Assembly: GCA_963664595.2 (NCBI GenBank)
Contig: CAXXOK010000010.1
Span: 62,001 to 126,000, forward strand
Reading direction: 5' to 3'
Origin: CAXXOK01 sp963664595
GTDB taxonomy: Bacteria; Bacillota; Clostridia; Christensenellales; Aristaeellaceae
DNA length: 64,000 bases
Below the pieces are notes generated by a model. That model saw only the letters and a program-made list of their open reading frames with translations. It did no database searches and had not been told where the DNA came from. The position numbers and the translations under genes are program-made. Positions 52,684 through 60,393 of the stretch are shown piece by piece. Each line of letters opens with the position of its first letter. Position 1 is the stretch's first letter.

Positions 52684-53967
52684 TTACTTGGCCAGCGCTT
52701 CATCCTGCGCGGTCTGGATGGCTGCGATCGCGGCATCGATTGTCAGCTGTCCCGCGGCCAGGCCGGAGAGCGCGTTTTGCAGGGCGTTTTCCACCAAGGG
52801 AGACGCGATACGCTGGTTCTTGGCCACATCCAGATTCTCGGAATAGGCTACAATCTGTGCCTTCAGCGCTTCCGGGATCTCGCCCTGCGGCGCAACACCC
52901 TTGAAGGCGGGCAGGTTGTTCAAATCATCCACGGCGGCCTGAATGCATTCGCCGCTGGCCAGAGAGGCGATCAGCTTCCATGCGGCTTCCGGATTCTTGG
53001 TCGATTTGCTCATGCCAAAGCCGAAGTCCATACCGCCGACAGGAGGCGAAGCCATGCCGCCGTCTTCATACGCGGGGAGATAGAAGGAGTCAAACGACCA
53101 GTCCGCAACGTTGGGAGCCGGATTGGGGGCGGTATACTCCTGCCACCACCAGGAACCCAGCGCCATCATGCCCACCTTGCCTGCGATAAAAAGGTTCACG
53201 CCGTCAGGATAGGCGTTGTTGGACAAAGAACCAACCTGCATGATGCCATCGGTGAACATTGCCTGGAAGGCTTCCATTGCTTTGGTGATATTGGGCGTGT
53301 TCCAGGTGCCTTCGCCTGTCTGCGCTTTGTAAACATCATCGCCGAACTGGTTGGCCAGCATCAGGAATACGTTTACATGCTGCCATCCGTCCGCGCCGCC
53401 GAAGTACAGGGGCGCATAGCCGTTTTCGGTAAGGGCGGCCGCTACAGTTTTAAGATCTTCCCATGTGGTTGGTGCGGAAACGCCGATTTTATCAAAAATC
53501 TTGGTGTTGTAAATGATATTGATGATCTGCGATTCGCTGGGGATGATGTAAGCGCCGGTATCGCCCTCGGGGTTGCCAAGTTGGATCTGGTCCCGATCGA
53601 TCTGGTAGAACATATCCATCCAGTCCGCGCCCCAGGATTGTTCCGCATAGGAGGAGAGGTCGGCCAGATAGTCACGGTACTGCTGTGTCAGCGAACCGGG
53701 CTGCAGGGCGATGATGTCCGGTAAAGAATCGCTTGCTGCCGCAGCGGCCAATGCGGTAAGGTACTCGGGATTGTAGTTAAAGTTGGTGTAGTTTACTTTG
53801 ATGTCCGGGTTCTGGGCTTCGAACGCGGCGATCGCTTTTTCAGCGGTACGCGGAATCGGAGTCCATGTCCAAAGGTTGATTTCGACCTGCTCCGCCAATG
53901 CCCCTACTGACAGGAACATAGAGCAAAGCATGACCAGAGTCACCACAAATGCGAGTTTCCGTTTCAT
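52684..53967 (-). CDS. Extracellular sugar-binding protein of the ABC importer
   Basis: A 427-residue family 1 binding protein. The signal peptide MKRKLAFVVTLVMLCSMFLSVGALAEQ ends in an AxA site, again without a lipobox cysteine in the right place. The mature start VEINLWTWTP...AIAAFEAQNPDIKV is typical of monosaccharide/oligosaccharide-binding proteins, and ADWSFDSFYLPAYEDG lies near the ligand cleft. A hairpin with an AT-rich tail lies just upstream and may tune its expression. It feeds the sugar to the two permeases. Confidence 0.9.
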   Translation of the reverse strand: MKRKLAFVVTLVMLCSMFLSVGALAEQVEINLWTWTPIPRTAEKAIAAFEAQNPDIKVNYTNFNYNPEYLTALAAAAASDSLPDIIALQPGSLTQQYRDYLADLSSYAEQSWGADWMDMFYQIDRDQIQLGNPEGDTGAYIIPSESQIINIIYNTKIFDKIGVSAPTTWEDLKTVAAALTENGYAPLYFGGADGWQHVNVFLMLANQFGDDVYKAQTGEGTWNTPNITKAMEAFQAMFTDGIMQVGSLSNNAYPDGVNLFIAGKVGMMALGSWWWQEYTAPNPAPNVADWSFDSFYLPAYEDGGMASPPVGGMDFGFGMSKSTKNPEAAWKLIASLASGECIQAAVDDLNNLPAFKGVAPQGEIPEALKAQIVAYSENLDVAKNQRIASPLVENALQNALSGLAAGQLTIDAAIAAIQTAQDEALAK

Positions 53968-53997
53968 TAATACATACCTCCTAGAAAAATATAATTA

Positions 53998-54013
53998 TAA
54001 CGCTTCCGCGTTA
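53998..54013 (-). terminator. Hairpin between the aldolase and binding-protein genes
   Basis: TAACGC and GCGTTA pair around a 4-base loop. On the minus strand it is followed by TAATTATATTTTTC, so it could be a partial terminator or a 5' stabiliser for the binding-protein mRNA. Confidence 0.5.
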
Positions 54014-54023
54014 TGATTCACGG

Positions 54024-54677
54024 TCAGCCTTTCTGCCGGCGCGCTTTGGTGATTGCGGCTTGCTTTTCCAGAAACATTTGCACTTCGCTCTCCGGCAAGT
54101 CCGCCACATTGCCGATTTGTTGGGCATAGAAAACAACTTTTGCAATGGACTCGGCGGCTTCCACTTTATTCATACAGTCATACACATCGCTGCCCACGCA
54201 CAAAACGCCATGGTTGCCTAGCAAAACGATGTCATACTCCTTCACAAGATCGGCGGCCACGTCAAAGATTTCCGGTGTGCCGGGCCTGCCGTAGGGAGCA
54301 CAGGGAATGTGCCGGAAATTGCCGATCACTTCGGGATATGCGTTGGTCTGCACGGGCTTCAGGCACAGTGAGAAGGCGGTCAGCATGGTGGGATGGCAGT
54401 GAATCACGGATTTTACATCTTCCCGCAGGTTATAGGCTCCGGTGTGCAGCAGCATTTCCGAAGACGGCGGAAAGATTCCCCCGACCTGTGTGAGCGAATC
54501 CTCTTCCAGCACACAGATCATCTCTTCCGAAAGAAACGCCTTGTTTTTCCCTGCCGGCGTGATATATAAAAGCCCGTCCCTTTTTACGGAAACATTGCCT
54601 TCATACGCATTCACAACGCCTTTTTGATCCAGCCTTTTGCAAACCGTAAGAATATCCCGAATCAATGCCAAATCCAT
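54024..54677 (-). CDS. Class II aldolase/adducin-family aldolase (FucA-like)
   Basis: A 217-residue zinc aldolase of the L-fuculose-1-phosphate/L-ribulose-phosphate epimerase group. Motifs: NAYEGNVSVK (phosphate-binding), PPSSEMLLHTGAY, the zinc histidines in VIHCHPTML, and VLLGNHGVLCVG. It would cleave a ketose-1-phosphate to DHAP and an aldehyde. It lies downstream of the rhamnulokinase-like gene, the expected kinase-aldolase pair. The start follows AGGAGG. Rhamnulose-, fuculose- or pentulose-1-phosphate are all possible. Confidence 0.88.
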   Translation of the reverse strand: MDLALIRDILTVCKRLDQKGVVNAYEGNVSVKRDGLLYITPAGKNKAFLSEEMICVLEEDSLTQVGGIFPPSSEMLLHTGAYNLREDVKSVIHCHPTMLTAFSLCLKPVQTNAYPEVIGNFRHIPCAPYGRPGTPEIFDVAADLVKEYDIVLLGNHGVLCVGSDVYDCMNKVEAAESIAKVVFYAQQIGNVADLPESEVQMFLEKQAAITKARRQKG

Positions 54678-54732
54678 AAGTAATTGCCTCCTGAGAAAAA
54701 TTTCATCAACTTCTCACCTGAGAAAAGATTGA

Positions 54733-56232
54733 TTATGATTTGAGTACGCCGAGTCTGGCGGCCTTGCCGAGTGCTGCGTTCCAGTCGCCCGAGAACGAAG
54801 GCGTGTAGCATTCCATGGGGAACGAATTCGCCGTTATGGTGCGTATTTGCGCGAGCGTTTCAATTTCGCCCAGCGCATGAAACTGCATCAGCGCGTTGCC
54901 GGTCAGGCTTGCGTAGGGCAGTCCGGCTTTCAAAGGCAGTCCAAGGGCGTCCGCGATCAGCTGATTTTGCAGCTTGTTTCGGCATCCGCCGCTGACCACG
55001 CAGATTTCGGACGCCTTCTCCCCCGTTGCCAGTTCAATGCATTGCGCGGTATAGGCTATTTTCAGGGCGATGCTCTTAAATGCGCACATAAAGTATTCCC
55101 CAGGAGTTTGAAGCGGACGCTGGCCTGTTGAAAGCATGTAGCTGTCCATCTTTTCGTCCATCGGCAGCAGCCCCTGGTTGAGCAGGCTGTCTTCCAAATT
55201 GATATATGCTTCCGTATCCGCGCTGTTTTGCGCCAGATACTCGATCTGCTCAAAGGAATAGGGGAACCCTTTCTGTGCAAAAGCGGCGCGAAGCTCGTTG
55301 ATGATCCAAAACGCGGCAAAGTCTTTATATAGCAGGATTTTTCCAAACGCGCCGCCCGTGTTTTTCAAGCCGTATTGGAAACATTCATCCGAAACGCAGG
55401 GCTCGTCTGTTTCAATCCCCATATTCACATTGGTGCCGATGCTGATGTACAGCTTGCCGGAGCCAAACGCCGGGATCGCGCAGACTGCCGCGGCGGTATC
55501 GTGCCCTACGGTGGCAACCACCTTGCAATCCTTCAGCCCGGTTTCCCCGGCAATATCGGGAAGTACGTTTCCCTTCACCTCACCCGCATCGGTCAGGGGC
55601 CCAAACAGGTGAGAGGGGATGGAAAGCGCATCCAGAAGCTCCTGGCTGAAGCGGCTCTGGTTGGGGCACAGCAGGCCTGATGTGCCCGCGATGGTACGCT
55701 CGGTATATGTTTCACCCGTTACAAAATAGCCCATCAGATCCGGCAGGAATAAAAGCTTGTCGGCTGTCTGCAAGGCGGAATCCCCAGAGAGTACCGAGGA
55801 ATAAAGCTGCGGCAGCGTGTAGCTTGGCGCACATTGGCAGCCTGTAAGGCGGAATACTTCCTGTCTGGAGACGACCGAATAGATCGCCTCAAGCGAATGC
55901 TGCGTGCGCTTATCGCGGTAATGGAACACCGGCTGCGCAAGCCTTCCCCAGCGGTCCAGCAGGCCGTATGTCGCGCCCCAGGAATCGAAAGCGATACTCC
56001 GCAGTGGTGTGGATGTCTTCCGGTACGCCGCAATGTTTTGCATCGCTCCACGGTACAGTGCGAACAGATCCCAGTACAGTGCGTTGGCTAAACGGACAGG
56101 CTTATTTGGGAAATTTGATACTTCATCAAAAACGATCGATTTTCCGTCAAATGAAAATCTGCCGGTTTTTCCTCCGCTGGCGCCAAGGTCCGCGGCTGCC
56201 ACAGAAATTTTTGGATGCATCAAATAAGCCAC
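54733..56232 (-). CDS. rhaB: Rhamnulokinase-like FGGY kinase
   Basis: A 499-residue kinase. The N-terminal VAAADLGASGGKTGRF, then AFDSWGATYGLLDRWGRLAQPVFHYRDKRT and VVATVGHDTAAAV, follow the rhamnulokinase pattern (DLGAS, SWG, HYRD). It phosphorylates a ketose at O1 in the cytosol. It is the first structural gene of the operon, 206 bases downstream of the DeoR gene, with its own promoter at 56293-56321. The assignment to rhamnulose rather than another ketose is uncertain because no rhamnose isomerase is present in the window. Confidence 0.8.
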   Translation of the reverse strand: MAYLMHPKISVAAADLGASGGKTGRFSFDGKSIVFDEVSNFPNKPVRLANALYWDLFALYRGAMQNIAAYRKTSTPLRSIAFDSWGATYGLLDRWGRLAQPVFHYRDKRTQHSLEAIYSVVSRQEVFRLTGCQCAPSYTLPQLYSSVLSGDSALQTADKLLFLPDLMGYFVTGETYTERTIAGTSGLLCPNQSRFSQELLDALSIPSHLFGPLTDAGEVKGNVLPDIAGETGLKDCKVVATVGHDTAAAVCAIPAFGSGKLYISIGTNVNMGIETDEPCVSDECFQYGLKNTGGAFGKILLYKDFAAFWIINELRAAFAQKGFPYSFEQIEYLAQNSADTEAYINLEDSLLNQGLLPMDEKMDSYMLSTGQRPLQTPGEYFMCAFKSIALKIAYTAQCIELATGEKASEICVVSGGCRNKLQNQLIADALGLPLKAGLPYASLTGNALMQFHALGEIETLAQIRTITANSFPMECYTPSFSGDWNAALGKAARLGVLKS

Positions 56233-56292
56233 CTTATCCTTGTGTCTGTCTTGGGGTTTTGTCTCTGTTTGTGCTGTGCTGTTTACGAGCGC

Positions 56293-56336
56293 AATTTATC
56301 ATGAACAACGAACACTGTCAACGAAGAGAATGTTCG
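56293..56336 (-). promoter_or_regulatory. Promoter with overlapping inverted repeat, kinase/aldolase operon
   Basis: Minus strand: TTGACA (56321-56316), 17 bases, TAAATT (56298-56293). CGAACA (56309-56314) and TGTTCG (56331-56336) form an inverted repeat with a 16-base gap bracketing the -35 box, a likely site for the DeoR repressor. Confidence 0.65.
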
Positions 56337-56438
56337 ATTTGGGATAAATTGCGGCAGATGAGTTATCAGTTGCCAAGCCCGTTTATCCTTGCGGATATCA
56401 CTGGCTATTGTGCAGGCAGCTCTGCTTTGTATGGTTGT

Positions 56439-57200
56439 CTATCTGGCGATCTGAAGGGTAACCTCTTCGTTTTTCAATACGGCGGACAGGTCGGCCGGAA
56501 GCGCCTGATCTGTAATAAAATCATCAATCATGTCCCATTTGCAAATGCTGAAAAGACCGCTCACATGTAGTTTGGATGAATCGGTCAGGAGAACACGGCG
56601 CGCTGAATTTGTGAGCATGATGCGGCGTTCGTTGACTGAGATGAGATCGTTATTATAAATCTGCCGGTTATCAAAACCGCAGCAGGAGGTGAAGGCGATA
56701 TCAAAATAAAGCTCGGTGGAAGGAATCATGGTTGTGGAATAATCCAGGCATTGAACGGCGTTTGAGAGCATGCCGCCAAAGACGAAAACTTTTACCCAGG
56801 GTTTATGGATCAGGATATTGATGGCGGATACGCTGTTGGTATAAATTACGGGCGATATATCCGGCGTGATCATTTCCAGAACAAGGTTGGTCGTGCTGCT
56901 GCTGTCGATATAAATGGATTGTCCGTTTTCGATCAGCTTCACAGCCTGCGCCGCAATGGCTTGTTTTTCCTTCAGATGCTGATTGACGCGAAACTCGTAT
57001 TCGCTTACTTCCGGCTGCTTTTGCTTGATGGTCGCCTTGCCGTACGAGCGTTGAATCAGGTTCTGACCTTCCATAATATCAAGATCCCTGCGAATCGTCA
57101 TGGAAGATACGTTAAAGCGTTTTGCAAACATCGCAACAGAAGATACATTCTGCGTCTGCATGCACTCGTATATCGCTTTTCTTCTTTCGATTGCCTTCAT
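56439..57200 (-). CDS. DeoR-family transcriptional regulator
   Basis: A 253-residue repressor. ATG 57200 is chosen because ATG 57212 abuts the AAGGA site. Residues about 5-55 are the DeoR helix-turn-helix (VAMFAKRFNVSSMTIRRDLDIM). The C-terminal sugar-phosphate sensing domain has YIDSSSTTNLVLEMI, VIYTNSVSAINILI and a late LLTDSSKLHVSG. It probably represses the downstream kinase/aldolase/ABC operon until a phosphosugar binds. It has a separate strong promoter at 57404-57432. Confidence 0.9.
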   Translation of the reverse strand: MKAIERRKAIYECMQTQNVSSVAMFAKRFNVSSMTIRRDLDIMEGQNLIQRSYGKATIKQKQPEVSEYEFRVNQHLKEKQAIAAQAVKLIENGQSIYIDSSSTTNLVLEMITPDISPVIYTNSVSAINILIHKPWVKVFVFGGMLSNAVQCLDYSTTMIPSTELYFDIAFTSCCGFDNRQIYNNDLISVNERRIMLTNSARRVLLTDSSKLHVSGLFSICKWDMIDDFITDQALPADLSAVLKNEEVTLQIAR

Positions 57201-57403
57201 ATGGCGAACCATTCCTTTCCACGAAAGCGCAAAAAGAGAAAGTGGGCAAGTGTCGGCTCACGGGCTGTTGCGTGATGGACACATCGTAACCGAGAATACA
57301 GAACAAATCACACGATGACAAGTGTGAACGGAATACGTTTGTCGCGGCTGTTACTGAAAGGAGACCCTTGTCAGGAAACAAGGATATCAAATATTCCAAA
57401 ATA

Positions 57404-57432
57404 AGTATATCGTCCTTGTGGTTGAGTGTCAA
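57404..57432 (-). promoter_or_regulatory. Promoter of the DeoR gene, TTGACA-N17-TATACT
   Basis: Minus strand: the -35 at 57432-57427 and the -10 at 57409-57404 are both perfect. GGAATATTTGATATCC just after is an imperfect palindrome and a possible autoregulatory site. The leader is about 195 bases. Confidence 0.75.
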
Positions 57433-58258
57433 ACGGTCGGCTATCGTGCGCAACGGGGTATGAACCCTCCGAGAGCGGATACGTTGCTCTATGGGGTTTG
57501 GAGAAAGCTGCATTCAATTTAAGCGCCGGATACGATGCTTACTATTCGCGTTACCGTCGAACAGAAGCTTCAGTAACCGTTCACACGAGGTCGGTTTCCG
57601 CAATGGGTAATGGTGTGGCAAGGTGGATTCCACGGGCGTTGCTACGCAGGCTATTTTCAACAGGTGCATCTTCTTTCCGTCGGTTGTTGTGCACCCGCAA
57701 ACGACACCGTTCCGATTATGCCGGTATCTGAATATTTTCGGAAGCATTTGACTGCCGGAAAACCGCCGACGCTATTAAGGGGCAAGAGAGTTATATAAAA
57801 TATGTGCTGCAAACCGTATATTGACCGATCATCATCATGAAAATATAGAGATGAAGAAAGCGGGAGAAAAATGTTAATTCTTGAAAAATTTGTTTGTGCG
57901 GCAGAAGCGCACTTGTTACCGGCAGCGCATGCAGAACCGGGCTCAATCCGGTGGTTGCACATTCGCAGGCCGGGGGATATACTGCATTTGTGGATAGCGA
58001 AGCAGCCAAAGAACCTGCATAACCCTGAACGATGTGCTTCTGCCAGATATCACAAGGGAGAAACAAGTGCCGGAGCATGGCGGAAGATTTTCCGCCCCCG
58101 TGTAAGGATACGCTATGGACGTTTCATAGTTGTGCGTGCATACAACGTGACCAAGGCTGTAATAACCCACGTACCCCCTCTTTGGATGCAGAATGAGCGA
58201 TCCGCGGGCGTTGGGGTGAATGTGACATTGACGGTGCCTGGGCAAACGCTGATTCAGT
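57433..58258 (+). other. Intergenic region between DeoR and the 3-epimerase
   Basis: About 825 bases with no supported gene. A perfect 7-bp hairpin (GGCGGAA/TTCCGCC) lies at 58079-58096. Frames on both strands are rich in Arg, His and Trp and have no recognisable domains, suggesting non-coding or decayed sequence. Confidence 0.45.
57821..57849 (+). promoter_or_regulatory. Possible promoter for the 3-epimerase
   Basis: TTGACC (57821-57826), 17 bases, TATAGA (57844-57849). The leader to the gene would be about 590 bases and include repeat B. The distance makes it uncertain. Confidence 0.35.
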
Positions 58259-58398
58259 CCCCTGCACGCTGGCGCGTTATTTTTCCGCCAGCATGGGTTT
58301 GCGAAAGTCTAGACGCAGCGCTGATACTACTGCGGCTTTCACAAACCCAATCTGACGAAAACCTGACACACCATCACACAAGCGCTTTATTCATCGTT
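58259..58398. repeat. Structured dispersed repeat B, copy 1
   Basis: Shares roughly 70% identity with 59563-59703. Its main stem is GGGTTTGCGAAAG (58295-58307) with CTTTCACAAACCC (58336-58348), and GCTGGCG pairs with CGCCAGC nearer the left end. It ends about 40 bases before the 3-epimerase start, so it lies in that gene's leader. Confidence 0.65.
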
Positions 58399-58436
58399 TA
58401 CCTGGGCATGCTATAAAAGGATGTGGAGGAAGCAGA

Positions 58437-59330
58437 ATGAAATACGGAATCTACTATGCCTATTGGGAAAAAACCTGGGGAGGGCAGTTCGTTCCCTATG
58501 TTCAAAAGGTCAAAAAGCTTGGGTTTGATATTCTGGAGGTTGCCTGTGGCGCGTTTTACCAGAAAGACACCGCTTATTTTCAGGAATTGCGGAAGGCCTC
58601 CGAGGAGAATGGCATCCAGTTGACCGGTGGCTACGGCCCCCGCAGGGAGCATAATCTGGCCACGAACGATTCGGCGCAGTTGAAGGCTGCATTTTCATTT
58701 TATGCGGATATGTTTCAAAAAATGGAGATTGCGGGCATCAACTGGCTGGGCGGCGCTTTATATTCCTACTGGCCGATTGAAAAAAGCGCGATTACGGATA
58801 AGCCGGGCGATTTTGCGCGAAGCGTTACAAACATGAGAACATTGGCCGATATGGCAAATGACCATGGCATTGCTCTGGGCATGGAGGTGCTCAACCGCTT
58901 CGAGGGCTATTTGCTTAACGAATGCTACGAAGCAGTGGATTATGTGAAGGCCGTCGATAAAGAAAATGTAAAAGTTATGCTGGATACTTTTCATATGAAT
59001 ATCGAGGAAGATTCGTTCGCCGATGCGATCCGCCTGGCCGGCAGCCTGCTGGGGCATGTGCATGTAGGTGAGGCAAACCGGCGTCCGCCCTATGCAAAAG
59101 GGCGGATCCCCTGGCTTGAGATCGGCAATGCGCTCCACGAGATCGGTTATAACGGAAACGTTGTGATGGAGCCCTTTGTTAAGATGGGAGGGGAGGTCGG
59201 AAGGGATATTTTTATCTGGAGGGATTTATCCCACGGCGCTACGGAAGCTCAGCTGGACGAAGCGGCAGCCGAATCGGTTTCTTTTCTCCGGGGATTATGG
59301 CAGCAGGTCAATGCGGCTGTGATAAGGTAG
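58437..59330 (+). CDS. Ketose 3-epimerase, D-tagatose/D-allulose 3-epimerase family
   Basis: A 297-residue TIM-barrel epimerase interconverting ketoses at C3. It starts MKYGIYYAYWEKTWGG, closely like known D-allulose 3-epimerases from Clostridia. The metal ligands are at Glu150 (GMEVLNRFE), Asp183 (VMLDTFHMN), His209 (GHVHVGEANR) and Glu245 (VVMEPFVK), the same spacing as characterised members. WLGGALYSYWPI is the substrate-side segment. The ATG follows GGAGG. It is divergent from the kinase/aldolase operon and probably supplies its ketose substrate. Copies of repeat B lie on both sides. Confidence 0.92.
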   Translation: MKYGIYYAYWEKTWGGQFVPYVQKVKKLGFDILEVACGAFYQKDTAYFQELRKASEENGIQLTGGYGPRREHNLATNDSAQLKAAFSFYADMFQKMEIAGINWLGGALYSYWPIEKSAITDKPGDFARSVTNMRTLADMANDHGIALGMEVLNRFEGYLLNECYEAVDYVKAVDKENVKVMLDTFHMNIEEDSFADAIRLAGSLLGHVHVGEANRRPPYAKGRIPWLEIGNALHEIGYNGNVVMEPFVKMGGEVGRDIFIWRDLSHGATEAQLDEAAAESVSFLRGLWQQVNAAVIR

Positions 59331-59389
59331 AGCGATCAACACATCAATCATGCAACAATTCGGTCAAGCGGCAATGATAATGAATGATA

Positions 59390-59424
59390 AAGCACCCATG
59401 CAGAGCGTCGGCACATAGGTGCTT
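59390..59424 (+). terminator. Possible terminator after the 3-epimerase
   Basis: AAGCACC (59390-59396) pairs with GGTGCTT (59418-59424) across a 21-base loop. The T-tract is poor. Confidence 0.4.
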
Positions 59425-59562
59425 CGCTGATTGTTGTGTGATTTGCCGTATAGTTGGTTATAATAATCCGCCGGATTGGATGACGGGATCTGATGGTAGA
59501 AAGCGAGAAGCCATTACGATTGTATGCTTTGCAATCAATCTGCTAAGTAAGCGATGAACAAA

Positions 59563-59703
59563 CCCCTTACACGCTGGTGCGTTATATTTCCGCCGAGTCA
59601 GGCTCGCAGAACCCTTGACGTAGCGCTGCTACTACTGCGGGTTCCGCAACCCCAACCCAACAAAAATCTAACGTACCATCGCACAAGCGCTTTCAAGATC
59701 GTT
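59563..59703. repeat. Structured dispersed repeat B, copy 2
   Basis: Diverged copy of the element at 58259, in the same orientation. The corresponding stem is GCAGAACCC (59606-59614) with GGGTTCCGC (59639-59647). Base changes in both arms keep pairing relative to copy 1, which suggests selection on structure. Confidence 0.65.
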
Positions 59704-60116
59704 AAAGAACCCGAAATCTGCATCCAATCACTGAACCGGCATCTTGGAATTTATTTCCTCTCAGGACAAAGCGGCACCCTTGAGCCAGTTGATTGATCCG
59801 AGCGGGCGGGACCGGCATTGGCGGCCGGTCAGCCTCATACGCAATCCCGGAGAAACCAGATGGGTGGGAAAATAGAAAGTGGATCGCAGTTCAGAGGCAG
59901 ATGGCCTTTATTTATGAACCGGTGAAGGGCTGCGGCATGTTGTTTTTGATAGTCCATATATCTTGACGATCTCCTCTGGTTTGTATTGTACTCGGACCGG
60001 AAGCGATTTACGCTATATCGGAATGTATAGCATTGGTTCTTATAAAATAACCTTTCCCGCGTTCTGAACATGGCTTTTCGGAACCGCGATGTACAGGGAA
60101 ATTCTAGCAGCGGCAC
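59704..60116 (+). other. Intergenic region before the sugar transferase
   Basis: About 410 bases with no supported gene and no strong terminator. The promoter of the next gene begins at 60117. Confidence 0.4.
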
Positions 60117-60144
60117 TTGAATTAATCCAATTACATTGTATAAT
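60117..60144 (+). promoter_or_regulatory. Promoter of the sugar transferase, TTGAAT-N16-TATAAT
   Basis: Perfect -10 and fair -35. The leader of about 245 bases contains two direct TCGACCGGGA strings (about 60225-60255) and GC-rich self-complementary sequence, so it may be a structured leader. No known riboswitch was recognised. Confidence 0.6.
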
Positions 60145-60393
60145 TTAACGGTAGTATCATATCGACACACAGGAGATACTGTGAAAGAAGCGATTATGGC
60201 ATAAACCCGGCTGCCGATGAATTCGACCGGGATTTGCTATAGAAATCGACCGGGAGTGAAAGACCGGCGGAGGTAAAGCCATACGGAGATGGATTTTCAC
60301 CTGTCCGGCCATGGATTTCCTTTGTTCGGTCCTGCCGGTGCCCGGCTTTGCATAACCCGATGATTGAATTTTACCACTGCGAAAGGAAGACAT

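Noticed and set aside
57871..58416. 181-codon plus-strand frame before the 3-epimerase
   Set aside because: It has a weak ribosome site but its composition is Arg/His/Trp-rich, it runs through repeat B, and no domain is recognisable. Some similarity to a frame in the second repeat copy is explained by the DNA repeat.
60145..60393. Cyclic-di-GMP riboswitch upstream of the sugar transferase
   Set aside because: The conserved core expected for the class I aptamer (such as the GGACGCAAAGCC-like segment) is not present; only a superficial GTAAAGCC string is seen.
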